DNA from: Ottelia alismoides
Lineage: Eukaryota > Streptophyta > Magnoliopsida > Alismatales > Hydrocharitaceae
DNA length: 64,000 bases
Assembly: GCA_037367405.1 (NCBI GenBank)
Contig: JAZKJV010010615.1
Coordinates: 62,001 to 126,000, forward strand
Direction: 5' to 3'
The stretch's first letter is position 1; each line of letters opens with the position of its first letter. This document shows, one piece after another, positions 36,091-48,099 of the stretch. A program made the translations under genes and the position numbers. The notes beneath the pieces are model-generated. The model was not told the DNA's origin and made no database searches. It worked only from the letters and a program-made list of their open reading frames with translations.

Positions 36091-36365
36091 TTCAAGTAGA
36101 GGGAGGGAAGGGTGGATGATAAAACGAAATGGTGTGAGAGAACGAATGGTGGGTGGGCATTGGGATGTGATCCAGACGGGTAAGCCTATCAGCACATCTC
36201 ATGGGACACGTGGCACGCCTCCAAAGAGTAGCTTATCTGTTGAAAAAAACCAACGGACTCCCCTCCACCTCTCCCCCCCTCCTCTCTCCTTCACAAATTA
36301 ATACTGGCATTTCGTTTACATCTGCAGCTAAGGGGAGCAGCAGGGGACGTGTCTGCAGTAGAGAA
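36091..36365 (+). promoter_or_regulatory. SBPase proximal promoter with G-box and I-box
   Basis: Between the truncated copia and the start codon lies a G-box in ACACGTGGC (CACGTG at 36207-36212). An inverted GATAAG I-box follows at 36232-36237, about 20 bp downstream. Paired G- and I-boxes are a known light-response module of photosynthetic genes such as rbcS, which fits a Calvin-cycle gene. A CT-rich leader follows (36259-36292). No clear TATA box is seen. Confidence 0.6.
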
Positions 36366-39300
36366 ATGGAGAGCGGCATGGCGACCTATACGCAAGGCAC
36401 TCCTCCACGCGCACTCCTGTGCCCACGCTCCACCAAACCTTGTGCGACTGCTTCCTTTCGCTCCAATTCCTTCTCTCGCGTGAGTGTATTCCCACATCAC
36501 AGTTTCATATACGGTTCCATGGACTTAATTGGCATGGCATGCACACATACCTGTATTTGCACAGTTTCTGAAGTCAAGCTCCATCTTCGGGGAGTCTCTG
36601 AAGATGGCATCCAAGACCATGGTTGCAGCTGCCAAGTCTCCTACCACCAATGGATCGTCCTCTCTCGTCACCAAGTGCGAGCTCGGGGATAGCCTTGTAA
36701 GCATATAATTAATTGACTCCTGACTACTGCTCATATCCACTATCCCAGGGACTGATTAACATCGGGTAATGCCTGGATGGTCACATCAGGAAGAGTTCTT
36801 GACAAAGGCAACACCGGACAAGGGACTGATAAGGCTACTGGTGTCCATGGGTGAGGCCATGAGGACCATTGCCTTCAAGGTCAGGACTGCATCCTGTGGA
36901 GGTACCGCTTGTGTCAACACCTTTGGAGATGAGCAGCTTGCCGTTGATATGCTCGCCAACAAGCTCCTCTTCGAGGTTGATATATAACTAAGCTTCTAAC
37001 ACTTTGGATCATCAATGAATTTGAGGTCAACTGAAATGAGTTGATTGTTGACGCGATTACTCTATTGCAGGCCTTGACCTACTCCCACTTCTGCAAATAT
37101 GCTTGCTCTGAGGAAGTGCCCGAGCTTCAAGACATGGGTGGCCCTGTAGAAGGTAAGTTCATTTGTTTCTGAAGCTATCCGATGACCAATTGTTTTGAAA
37201 GGAAAAAAGGACGCCAACAAGTACCTGAATAAATAAGGGATTTTTACCCAGCAGACCCTAAAATCTTTCGAAATTACCTTTACGACCTTTGAAACATCAT
37301 AATTCCTCCCACGACCCCGTAATCTTGCTAACCCTTACCCTACAGACCTTGCGGTTAAGTCTTGTTAATTTACCCGTTAAAGTTGACCAGATTCCGTTAT
37401 GTTCCTTTATACTATACCTATCTTGTGTATTAAATTTACATTGAGTGCCACTCCTTCATCCCACATCCTTTGGACGATGGAGGCCCTGCTGCCGTCGTTG
37501 CCCTCCCTGCGGCCCCGGTGATCCGGCCGACGGAGGCCCCCCACCCACCCCTGCCCCCCTCCGGCGTCGCTGCTTGCCCCGCCCCCGCGCTCCGCGCGAT
37601 GGAGCCCCCCACCCCCGCACTCCACGCGATGGAGGAACCCCCCCAACCCTCACCCCCTCCGACCGCCGTTGTTCCCCCCAACCCCCACCCCCCGCGCCAG
37701 CCGCTGAAGCTTCCCCTCCGCGCGATGGAGCCCCGCGCGATGGAGGACCCCCGCGATGGAGCTCCCCAACCCCCGCGCCCCGCGCGATGGAGCCACGCGC
37801 CCTTCCGCGCGATGGAGGACCCCCTCCCCGACCGCCGCCACTCCCCCCCCCTCCCCGGCCGCTGCTGCTTCCCCCTCCCCCCGGTTGCGGTAGCGTCGCA
37901 CCTTGCGCCGACGATGGAGGCCCTCCCCCTCCCGTTGCTGCTTCCCTGCCGCCCAAGCTTCTGCACCCTCACATCTAACTTGCACGTTTTCTTTTTTTTT
38001 TATTTTGGCTAATCGTAACCGTTCGATGGTTAATTGGTTAGATTAACTCACGACTAACCCAAGTAACTGACTCAAATGTAGTTAAAATTGACGGGAGGGT
38101 CTGTAGGGTAAGACAGAGCAAGATTACGGGGTCGTGGGAGGAATTATGATGTTTCAAAGGTCGTAGAGGTAATTTCGAAAGATTTTAGGTTCTGCTGGGT
38201 AAAAATCCCAATAAATAAACCATAGGAAGGTTTCATGGATAATTCTCCGTTTAATCCATCACCTCAGACATTAACAAAGAAGAGGCCATATGTTTAGATG
38301 CGTAAATCGCTTTTACCTCCATGCAGACAAACCCGTATTTGTAGTGAAAGTGGATAAATGTTACAAATATTTGCTCACATCAAGCACATATCTGGGAATG
38401 AATAAATTGCAAAACTTAAACGGGTCAGAGGATTAGATAAGGATGCAGATTACACATGCAGGTGGATTCAGTGTTGCCTTCGACCCTCTTGATGGCTCAA
38501 GTATTGTGGACACAAACTTCACTGTGGGCACCATCTTCGGAGTGTGGCCGGGTGATAAGCTCACCGGTGTCAAAGGAAGCGATCAAGTGGCAGCTGCCAT
38601 GGGCATCTATGGCCCTCGCACTACTTACATCATTGCCCTCAAAGACGCACCTGGAACTCACGAATTTCTTCTTCTTGATGATGGTTGGTCGGCCTCAACC
38701 CATCCATCCTCTCAATTCCCTTATTTTCTTATCGTGCTACCAGTCACGTACTATAATGCAATCATAGTTAATTAGTCTGAAGCTGGTTGATCTTGCAGGT
38801 AAGTGGCAGCATGTCAAGGATACATATTCAATTGGAGAGGGAAAGATGTTCTCTCCGGGGAATCTTAGGGCCACCTCTGATAATGCCGACTACGCGAAGG
38901 TTTTCTTCCATTTTTATCATGTATTGGTTCGTTTGTACAAGAAGAATGTGCTACCTTGAAACTGACCACATGAAAACAACCTCTGCAGCTGATCGATTAC
39001 TATGTAAGAGAGAAGTACACTCTGCGATATACTGGTGGTATGGTGCCAGATGTAAATCAGGTATATCATTCTGTACAAAATAAGCTCCTGCAAAATTTCA
39101 TTTATCTGCTCTCGACTGATTTGTAGATTTAGATCATTGATAAATAATAGATAGTCATGGTGTCACAAGTAGTGGAAGCAAACAAGTACAAACCAAACAC
39201 ACATGCACATGGATTTACGAGATTCACCTTAGGCTACATCCTCGGACGACAGCAATCGGTTTCACTATATATAGAGATAGGAAAACTCTAACCCTTGGGA

Positions 39301-40886
39301 GTTTATGTAGTACTTCGAGGACAGATGGATCACAAAGACAAACTGATCAAATTATCCAAATACAAAAATAACCCAGCGAGACCCCCATCCAGTACAGTGG
39401 GCTTCACCCGCCCTTCTCGTGAAGAGTGCAGAAAAAATGGTTCTTCAACTAGGTCACCAGATGAGATGGTTAGGATTCAAGCTATATCAACACATGGAAA
39501 AAAAGACCAGCATTAGCATCCTGTTATTTACCGTATGATTTCCCTTTGCCACTTGCGTCTTGTTAGGAAAACTACGTGAAGCAGAAATTAAAAAAGCTCT
39601 CTACCCAATACACCAAAATAAGTCTGATTGTATTATTACACTCGATCTTACTTGTATGGTCGTTCTTTTTTGAGATAAGTAAGATTTGAACCCTGACCTA
39701 TCTGCCAGTAGGCTCCTACGCTGCACCAGACATGTCACATAAACGGGTGAAGCATATACCAAATTCAAATGTTAAAGAAAATAAAATTCACATGGTAGCA
39801 AAATTACTTATTGTAACAATTAGGTTCTATTTTTTTCTAGACATAAGGAGGGTCTCCCCATAAACTAATCTTCAGTCGCAACTAATAACTGCCAAGATCC
39901 AAATTGATGTCTATCCATAGTAAGTAACAAAGGTCAGTCACAGCGACTTGGGAGCCAAACCTTGCAAATTGCAATGTATTTGGCTGCATATATTATTTAA
40001 ACATTGAAAATTACCGACAACAAAACAATCAAAATACCCCAGTGCAAGCGTTGATGCTAAGAGAATTGGCACACGGACCATCCTTCTATTCTCATTGTTG
40101 AATTTCAGATGATGTCTACGGAAAGCTCATTGTAAAGTTTTAGATTGCAATGCAGAGTACTGTTTAGATGACACATTATGTTGTATTTACCCGGTCCAGA
40201 TATCAACACTCGATTCTTCATATAGAAAGTATAATGTAAATGCATAATTAATATATGAGTCTATTTATAAATCATCTCATGGATGCATGAAAACAAGGCC
40301 AAAATGAGAAGGCCTCTTTTTCCACACAGTGGGCTCGGCTACTGTAATTCTTTGCCAAAATTATTAGGGATGCCAAGAAAAGAACAATGGGAAACTGCTT
40401 AAATTAGAAGAATGCCAAGAAATCATCTCTGCTAATCCTTTCCGAATATTATAAGTACATACAGTAGATAATCCTAGTCGTATATAGTTTACTTATAGTA
40501 GCTGAGCATGCATTTACATCTGCAAATGTCATCGGCAAACTTGTATGAGCAGTCTTGCTTGTCACAGTAAATCTGGTCATTTTTTGTGTTGCAATAAAAT
40601 GTAGATCATAGTGAAAGAGAAAGGAATCTTCACCAATGTGACATCTCCATCAGCCAAAGCCAAATTGAGACTGTTGTTCGAAGTGGCTCCATTGGGCTTC
40701 CTGATAGAGAAGGCTGGAGGATACAGCAGTGATGGCACCCAATCTGTACTGGACAAGGTGATCACATCCCTCGATGAAAGAACCCAAGTCGCCTATGGCT
40801 CCTTGAATGAGATCATACGCTTTGAAGAGACTCTATATGGATCTTCAAGACTCAAGACTGGTGCAGCTGTGGGGGCTGCTGCCTAA
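36366..40886 (+). CDS. Plastid sedoheptulose-1,7-bisphosphatase, 8 exons
   Basis: Removes the 1-phosphate from sedoheptulose-1,7-bisphosphate in the Calvin cycle, in the chloroplast stroma. Exons: 36366-36479, 36565-36696, 36790-36975, 37071-37152, 38462-38683, 38799-38899, 38989-39060, 40605-40886. All have GT/AG borders and join in frame to 396 residues, close to the family's usual 390 or so. The Ser/Thr-rich N-terminus (about 70 residues) is a transit peptide. Exon 3 holds CGGTAC (Cys118, Cys123), the redox pair reduced by thioredoxin in light. Residues 178-188, [11 protein letters not shown], are the metal/active-site motif. [18 protein letters not shown] distinguishes it from FBPase. Start 36366 ([11 protein letters not shown]) fits homologues; the frame is open upstream but unlike them. 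No defects are seen. Confidence 0.96.
37237..38209. mobile_element. Mutator-like element in SBPase intron 4
   Basis: 973 bp with inverted ends of about 112-116 bp (37237-37352 and 38098-38209), starting GGGATTTTTACCCAGCAG. The perfect 9-bp target duplication AATAAATAA (37228-37236, 38210-38218) is diagnostic of Mutator. It sits within intron 4 (37153-38461). The interior (37470-37975) is extremely GC- and C-rich, with about seven GCGATGGAG repeats. It stays open in several frames on both strands, which reflects composition rather than coding. A captured host fragment (Pack-MULE) is possible but I recognise none. Confidence 0.93.
39061..40604 (+). other. SBPase intron 7 (1.5 kb) with repeat remnants
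   Basis: The longest intron, bounded GT (39061) and AG (40604). About 39150-39480 resembles, on the minus strand, the TATATATAG promoter and R/U5 portion of a copia-like LTR (GTCGTCCGAGGATGTAGCC). A tRNA-like segment lies at 39666-39745. The remainder is AT-rich with nothing recognisable. Confidence 0.5.
39666..39745 (-). repeat. tRNA-like (SINE-like) fragment
   Basis: The minus strand carries an A-box-like TGGTGCAGCGTAGG (39715-39728) and a B-box-like GGTTCAAATCT (39682-39692), followed by an A-rich run. Spacing fits a tRNA-derived pol III promoter. I cannot fold it into a proper tRNA, so a SINE relic is likelier than a tRNA gene. Confidence 0.4.
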
Positions 40887-41660
40887 TAATCCTCTTATTC
40901 TCCCTCATATGCTTTGCTCTCAAGGGTATTCCTTCTTGTGATGGAAAACAATTTTTAAGATCTTCAGCAAGCCGCTTAAGTAGCAACTCATCTTCCACTC
41001 TTGCTGATTATTCCAACTGTGTATGTGGTACTGCGTATATATCGTTTATTTTAATTGATGGCTCTGGTATGTTATTGCAAATGAGAGAGAACATGATATC
41101 ATAAAGAACAAAATGAAATGGGGGCAAGAAAAAGAGGAGTTTTTAAAGAAAACTACCTAGCAGTACTAACTTGAGAAACTATTGCAGTCCCCTTCTTAGG
41201 AATATCAATATCATTCTCCCATTGAAAGAGATAGAAAAAGAATTTTGCTAGGGGGTGTTCCTGATCCTCCTTATGCAAAACAAAAGGATATTTCACAACA
41301 ACGGGGACAGTTTTATGTTAAGGTTATTCTCTGGCAGATGCATTTATAGATGGTTGCAAGATGGGAAAATAGCATTCCCTTGCTGTTTTGATATTTCTAA
41401 GAGCCGCGATTTTTACTAATTAAAGGAGGCCACAATGGAAATTAAAGGTGTCCTCCAAATCCCTTCCACGGCATAGGGAATAAAAGTTCCAAGGATGTAT
41501 GTCATATGCATATCATGTCTTTCTCCAATAAATAAGTATGTTTGGTTTTAATATCAAACCCGAAGGGCCAAATCAAGTACGCAGAACTGCACAGATGTAT
41601 AAGTTTCACCATAAATTAGCTACGTTTTTGGATGGCAAATATAGAGAAAAAGAATAGAAT
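40887..41660 (+). other. SBPase 3' region and spacer
   Basis: Contains the 3' UTR of SBPase (end not defined; T-rich GTATATATCGTTTATTTTAATTG near 41033-41055), then intergenic DNA with no gene. Confidence 0.45.
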
Positions 41661-42756
41661 TGTTAGAGTTATTATATTTACATTTATATTTATAACCCTT
41701 CGGGTTCCGTAACACCCCATGACCCTTCCGGTTACGTAACACTTGTACTTTCTAGGGTTTTCTCTCTCTATATAAGAGACCCTAGCTTTATGGAATAAAC
41801 ATCTCATCCGTCCCTCTTCTCCACATGGTATCAGAGCGACAGTCCTATACCGAAGCCGAATACCCTAAATCCGCCACCACCACCAGCCCTCTCTCCGTTG
41901 ACAAAGAGAGAGGGTTGGACCTCCTGCATCACACATGGATTCAATGGTCTCGTGCAAGGCAGTCTGAGTCCCCCTGCCACCTCCAGCGGCACCTAAAGAG
42001 CCGCCCAAGGCTCTAGCAGCTCCAGTCGCACGTCCTGCATCACCGACACCGCCTGAAGCCTCCCCCCCCCACTCCTACAACCCCTGCTTCACCACGACTT
42101 GTTTCTCCCAGCTTGATGTTACATACTCTTTATTCTATCATGTCTGGGAGAAAGGGGGAGTCAGAGATGATTCTTCAGGACGTCTGCTACCCTTCCACGA
42201 CAGACAGACCAACACTCCAGACTACTACTTACATCATCTGTCTTCACCGAGTATCGACTTCTTCGTCAGGCGTATAGTTCTTTTACGACCCGACTACTAC
42301 TACTTTGTGTTGGACTTCTTCTATAGCGATTCTTCTCCAGGCACGACAGAGATATATTCCGGTGACCTGCAGGCATGACAGAGATACGTTCCGGTGACCT
42401 AATATCGCAACGACTCTACATGCATGGCAGAGATATGTTCCGGTGGCTTGAAAGCCGCAAACCCGTCCTTAAGCAAGGTCTTCTATCAGCAACGGACATA
42501 TGTTCTTATGATGCATCGAGTGAAGATGTGGTGTATACTTTTTCTTTTTGTTACAAGCTGCAGCTTTCTCGGCTCCAGCTTGAGAGGGAGTGTCAGAGTT
42601 ATTATATATTTGCATTTATATTAGTAACCCTTTGGATTCCGTAAACACCCCATGACCCTTCGGGTTCCGTAACTCTTGTATTCTCTAGGGTTTTCTCTCT
42701 ATATAAGAGACCCTAGCTTTATGGAATAAGCATCTCATTCGTTCATCTTCTCCACA
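41661..42756 (+). mobile_element. TRIM-like mini LTR retrotransposon
   Basis: 1.1 kb with 165-166 bp LTRs (41661-41825, 42591-42756) starting TGTTAGAG/TGTCAGAG and ending TCTCCACA. A perfect primer-binding site TGGTATCAGAGC follows the 5' LTR (41826-41837), and a purine-rich GAGAGGGAG precedes the 3' LTR. Flanks AGAAT (41656-41660) and AGAGT (42757-42761) match at 4 of 5 positions. The interior of about 765 bp encodes no gag or pol. It has three near-copies of a segment of about 30 bp (42339-42369, 42371-42400, 42421-42449). Its LTRs resemble those of the copia element at 43209-51751, a likely helper family. Confidence 0.85.
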
Positions 42757-43208
42757 AGAGTATTATGCACTACTTTTACAATGGCTTTAATCCTAATGTT
42801 GCGGGAGATTGTATTATTACTCCAAGACAAGCATATCCAAATATATAAATTCTAAATAAAACCCGACCCAAATATAACTGCATGTTTAAGGATGTTGCAG
42901 ACATGAAGCACAACTCCATTGAAAGTGCTGGGTTAGGACTAGGGGGAAATAATGGGTGGATACGAATATAGGCATGTAATCATATTACTAAAAAAATATA
43001 GGCATATAATCATATCACAATCCATTTTTAACCTACGAATATAAATGTGGATGCGAATAATGATATATACGAAAAATGCATTACCATACTCTTAAAAACA
43101 TACGAATCTAAAAAGAATAGAACTGGAAACGAATTATAAAAAAGACTTTAAAGATTAACTTAAATACGCATATTTAGGATGGTCTACAGATAAACAAGTA
43201 TATACACT
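42757..43208. other. AT-rich spacer
   Basis: Nothing recognised between the TRIM-like element and the next copia LTR. Confidence 0.5.
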
Positions 43209-43861
43209 TGTAAGAGTTATTATACTTGTGTTTTATGTTACTAATGTATTTTTCCTCTTGTGCTCGCTAAGGTTTTCTCTCTATATAAGACACCCTATCC
43301 CTACAGAATAAACAATAATTCATTTCTTTTCTCCACATGGTATCATTAACAGCCTTAGACTAGGGTTCTGACATAACTCCATCCCGTCGTCACCTTCCAG
43401 CATCTCCTCGTGCCTGTGCGGGCCCTTCTTCCTGGCCTAGGGCCCCGCGCAGGCTCCTCCAGGGGTGCCGCCAGCACGTAATGAGCTCCGAGTCTACTGT
43501 TGCACTCTCCAAAGCTGCCACCAGCAGCCCCTAAGGTGCCGCAGCAGCCCCAAGGCCACCGCAACAACCCCAAGGTCCTCGCAGGTCCAATCGGCCGCCC
43601 TCCACTGCCTCCAATTGTTACCATCAGCCCCCCAGGGCTTCCACGCCAGTGCTGGAGCCTCCTAGACCACCACTGTTGTTGCAAGATCCTTATTTTTCTC
43701 ATAAACTGTTGTGGAGGGTGTTTTGCAGATCCCTTTTGCATCAAAAAGTGAGTTTTAGGGTAATTTTTAGCCCTCATATGCATCCTTAGTCAACAACAAG
43801 ATCTCCTCTCTTTTCTAAGATCGCCATTGCACCTCCTTCTACCAAGACGAGGTCCTTGACC

Positions 43862-44260
43862 ATGAATATTATGGCCCAAGGCACTACTATCAAACTTAAG
43901 AACACAGAAAATTACGTGCTCTGGTCTCGATCTTTTACAATATTCGTTAGTAGTCAGAGAAACTCTGCATCCTGGCTCAAGATACTTTAGATGAAAAGGA
44001 CAATGAGTACGACAACTTGCAGACATATAACTACTTGGTTATTAACTGGATGATCAATAGTATTAAGTCTCACATTGCCTCAACTCTTCTTTACAAAAGC
44101 ACAACAAAGGAAACGTGGGAGGATCTTGAGCAAGCATACTCCTAAAAGAAGGCAAAATCATGCCTTGTGGACATTTATAGACGACTCCGATCGACATCTT
44201 AGGATGATTCCACTCTCATTGAGTACTACTGACATCTCTCCAGCCTGTATGAGGAGCTAG
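43862..44260 (+). pseudogene. Copia gag, 5' part
   Basis: Opens MNIMAQGTTIKLKNTENYVLW, a copia gag start, and runs with frameshifts to a LYEEL-like word at 44255, where the solo LTR is inserted. The remainder of gag lies at 47467-47960. 43338-43860 is leader or diverged gag text that I cannot assign. Confidence 0.7.
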
Positions 44261-47200
44261 TGATGAACCTCAGTTTCATCATCTTTATTTCCCATAATTA
44301 ACCCCCTTGCTTAAAAGTTTGTCAATAATTCCCTGTTAATATCTCATAATTAACAGAGCCCTAAATAAATTAAAAACCACAAAAAAATGGCAAAACAAAA
44401 ATCTGTGGTATTTTTATACTTAAAAATACCCTCAAAAAATATTTCGGGCCCTTGTTTGATCTCTTTTCGAGTTCTGGTCAACATGAAACTTGTAGATCTC
44501 ATCAAGATCTACAACTTTCATGTTTTGAGTTTTCTCAAACTCGACCAAATAAGCCCTCAAAAATCAAAAATACTCTTGCAATAATCTGATTGGGCCACGT
44601 GGCCCAATCTGGGGGAGCCACGTGGCCCGGTCCTTCTTGCAGCTTCCGCCATTGTTCCTTACCGTTGGATGACCTTCAGATCCAACGGTTTCTCTTTCTC
44701 CACGTGCGCCTCAACCCTCAGCCATCCGATCGACAACTCCCTCTCATCTAAGCCGTCCACCAGCACCTTGCGCAGAGTGCGCCACGTGGCCGTTCCTAGA
44801 CCACCTGATCGCGTCCCCGACTTTCCATCTCAGCCGCCTCTTCTAAGTGCGCGCCTTAGCCATCCGATCAAGCTTCCTTCTGATCTGAGCCACTCAATCC
44901 ACCCTCTGTCCTTTACCGTCAGATCTCCCTCAATCTCTCATCCTCACCGCTCACTATCGCCTTTGCCAGCCGATCGACACGCGGCTGCTTCATCGACGTT
45001 CGATCCACGCCTGCCCTGCATCGTGACCGTTCGCTAGCGCCTCACGCACAGCTCGACACATGGCGCGATCATCGCCCGTCATTCACTTCGCCCCGGATCT
45101 GATCTTGCCCGCTCGCTCGCGCCCAAATACTCACCGTTGGATCACCAGATCCAACGGTTGATGCATCGTCGTCTACCTCCGAAGACCCCTTCTCCCCACG
45201 ATTTCCAGCTCGCGCATACCTCGCCCCCTTCCATTTTTTCCGTCTTCACCTTCCACCACCTCCACTCGCCAATAGCCCCACGTTCTTCCTCCATCAACCA
45301 CGACCCTCGTGACCTCTTCGTCAACCCACGAACCCCTCTCCAGTCATCCCATTTCGCCCTCCAAACCACGTCGTCCACCATCACCTTCGCCACAACCATC
45401 TTCAAATACACCGGTCTCCCCTTCATTTCACCCCGTCCATCGACCAAGGGGATGAAGCCCAGCCCTCTAGCTCCTCCCTGTGACAGGGGGATGAGCTTGG
45501 ATCGAGCGACGACGACTGTCACTCCCGATGAGACCCGCCGACCTCCAGGCGGCGTTGCGGTGGCCTAGAGCCCTGCTCGAGCTCGCTGGCACGGCCGGCC
45601 AGTACGTGCGACGACCCGAGCATCACTGGGATGCTCAGCCCAGGCCAACACCTCCATCTCCGGCCAGGTAAGTCCTCTGATCCTTCGTATAGTTTTCTTC
45701 AATTTTGCATAACTTTCTAGGTCTCTCCAAGCACCCTTGATCCCCATTGATCATCCCATTAGCTTCGCCATCCATCCATCTTCCTCGCCGACCCTTCCGA
45801 TTACCCCCTTCTCCCGTCAGAACCTCCATCACCCCAAGCTTCCTCCTCCGCCGGAGGCGGAGGAGGACCCACTAAGGCTCCGCCTTCTTCACTCCACAAA
45901 CGCCCTCCATCCGCCTCATCTCGCACGCACGCACATCCTAACCCTTTTGCAGGTCAACCATCACCAATGGCCGGACATTGGGCGGAGCCAGGTTCTAGAG
46001 CTCCGCCTCCATCAGTCAGGCGTCGCCAGCGCATTCTAGAGGCTCCTGCGGCTTCTTCGACTTCAGATCTTCATCGCCATACGCTGAGCGTGCTTCCCTG
46101 AGCTTCACCGAGCACGACGAGGCGCGACGGAGCTCCAGGCCTCTCGCCGGAGCTCTAATCGCGCCGCCAGCTACCGAGGAGGAAGGAGAAGCAGATACCG
46201 TTGGATCTCACCCTACGGCGGAGATCCAACGGCCCTGGAAGAGCCACGTCGCCGTCCCGGAGCGCGGAGGCTCGGTGGGACCGAGCCTCGCCCGAGTCAA
46301 CCTCGAGCCGCCACGTGGCCCGAGCCTCCTGCAACGGCCAACCGAAGCAGCGCCGACCCTCGCCCCCGCCCGAGCCTGAGCTCACGTGCCACCCGCACGT
46401 GGGGTCTGGGCTTTTTGCATCGGCGCCCTCGCACCTTCCGCATATCACATCCAGGTCCTGATACACGTGGCAGAACCAGAGACCACGCCGAGCCTGATCG
46501 CCACCTAGCCTGGAGGCTCGGATGTCACGAGCCAACCCGAAGCAGCAGCGAGCCTCTGCCAAGCCCGAGCCGCCCTCCGAGCCTGGATAGCGCGTGCAGG
46601 GCACGCGCTTTCTGGGTTATTTGCAGAGTCGCCCGCAACCTCCCACAAATTGCAAACATGTCCTGAACGCGTGCAGCACCTGCGCGCCTGGGGTAATTTG
46701 CACTCATACCCTTGCGGGTTTCAATAATTGCAAATATACCCCCGCGCGTATGGTTTATTTACAGGGAAGTTCTCCAGACTTATTTTTATTGCATTTGAGT
46801 CCTTCCCAGGGACTGGTTTGTAGATACTTTTCATGTTTTTATTTCATTTATGCCCCTGGCTTCTTCTATGCATATCTTGAGCTATGTTTATCTGATTGAG
46901 GTGATTTCAGTGTCATTTTGAAGCTCTTTTTATCATCTTTATTCTGGCATGCTTAGATTCTAACTTTGACACTTCGATCTGTACTGCTCTATATTGGTCA
47001 ACTAAGTGTCCTGATTTCCTTGCCTGCTTGCTATATAAATGAAAATTGCTTTAGTATCTGATTCTGTTCACCTCGTACATTTTATGGCTTTAGTAATGAT
47101 TATTTCGGGCATAATATTTCCATCGCATCTCATGGCATCTATTTGCATGATAAAAATGATAAAAATTGCATGTTTATTCTTAATGCACTTTTGTGTCCCC

Positions 47201-47466
47201 TGGCCCTTCATGCATAATTTGACCTACTTTGGCTCTTGCTTAACACTTAATTAAATAAATAGAAATCCGATTAATATGAGAGAAGCGCGTGTCCCTGAGT
47301 TCGACCTTGGTTTCTTGCCAAGTAAAATAAAAATTAACGACCATCGCATTCTTATGTGACATATATCAATGAGGTGGTCTCTTTGACGACCAAAATAGGC
47401 CCGACTGCTACGACAATTCCGAGTGATAAAAACACACTCTTAAAGGGCCGATTTTGCGGTACGTCA
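44261..47466 (+). mobile_element. Solo LTR of a Tat/Athila-like family inside copia gag
   Basis: 3206 bp starting TGATGAACC and ending GCGGTACGTCA, with a perfect 5-bp duplication GCTAG (44256-44260, 47467-47471). Removing it rejoins the copia gag in frame across the site. No primer site, interior or second LTR is present, so it arose by LTR-LTR recombination. Its TGATGA start, its ATTTTGCGG...TCA end and its AT-rich then GC-rich composition match the LTRs of elements 1 and 2. Long proline/serine frames inside (for example 45137-45568 and 46155-46604) follow from GC content and are not genes. Confidence 0.9.
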
Positions 47467-47471
47467 GCTAG

Positions 47472-47960
47472 CGATATTTCAACCCTCAAGTTGTACCAAA
47501 CACGTACGAGAGCATTCTGACTGGTAGGTATATCGTTTTCTTGACAGCCTGCATTCTAGGTACTAGGCAGCGAAGGAGCAATTTCTTATATCTGACACAC
47601 TGCTAACGATGAAGGTCATCTTTGGTCGAATTGAAGAATTGGAGACATATGTTGCACGGTCTCCCGTCTTGCCTTCGGCAGAGCACTCTGCACATATAAC
47701 TTCATCTGAATGAGGAGGAAGATACAGGTTTCAAGGAGGATACAGACGTGACTCAAGTTGTGATCGTAGAAGAGGATGTGATTTTGGTTGTGGTTGTCGG
47801 CGGGACTCTACTTCCCATGCACTCGCTGTGGTCGGTGGAATCACCCGACTGAAAGATGCTAGCAGAAGTTTCACATACCTCCTTATCACGCCAATAATGT
47901 CTATGAGGATGCCTATGATGTCGAAGAGGTGTCACCTGCAACAGTGGTAAGACGGTTCAT
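47472..47960 (+). pseudogene. Copia gag, 3' part with zinc knuckle
   Basis: Resumes the gag after the solo LTR. FLISDTLLTMKVIFGRIEELE (47590-47645) is a typical copia gag end. An RG-rich basic stretch and a CCHC knuckle follow (about 47805-47855, containing CGRWNHP). Frames shift within it. Confidence 0.7.
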
Positions 47961-48099
47961 CCTAATGAGGCAGATTACTCCCGCCTAATGCAGATCCTAC
48001 AGACTCAAGAGCGTATCACCTCTAGTGACACTACCACTGTTGCTCTGACTACTCCTTCAGGTACAATAGCCAACTATGTTGTCACTTCTACTCCAGATC

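Noticed and set aside
37445..37978. Long proline-rich or arginine/glycine-rich open frames on both strands
   Set aside because: They lie wholly inside the Mutator-like element in SBPase intron 4. Four overlapping frames are open at once because the sequence is C-rich with few stop codons, and the peptide is a repeat of the GCGATGGAG unit.
36366..40886. Plastid fructose-1,6-bisphosphatase
   Set aside because: The FDPLDGSS motif is shared, but the CGGTAC redox pair and the [18 protein letters not shown] context are those of SBPase. The FBPase regulatory loop is absent.
45137..46604. Several proline/serine-rich frames
   Set aside because: They lie inside a solo LTR, overlap on both strands and have no domain similarity. 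GC-rich composition explains them.
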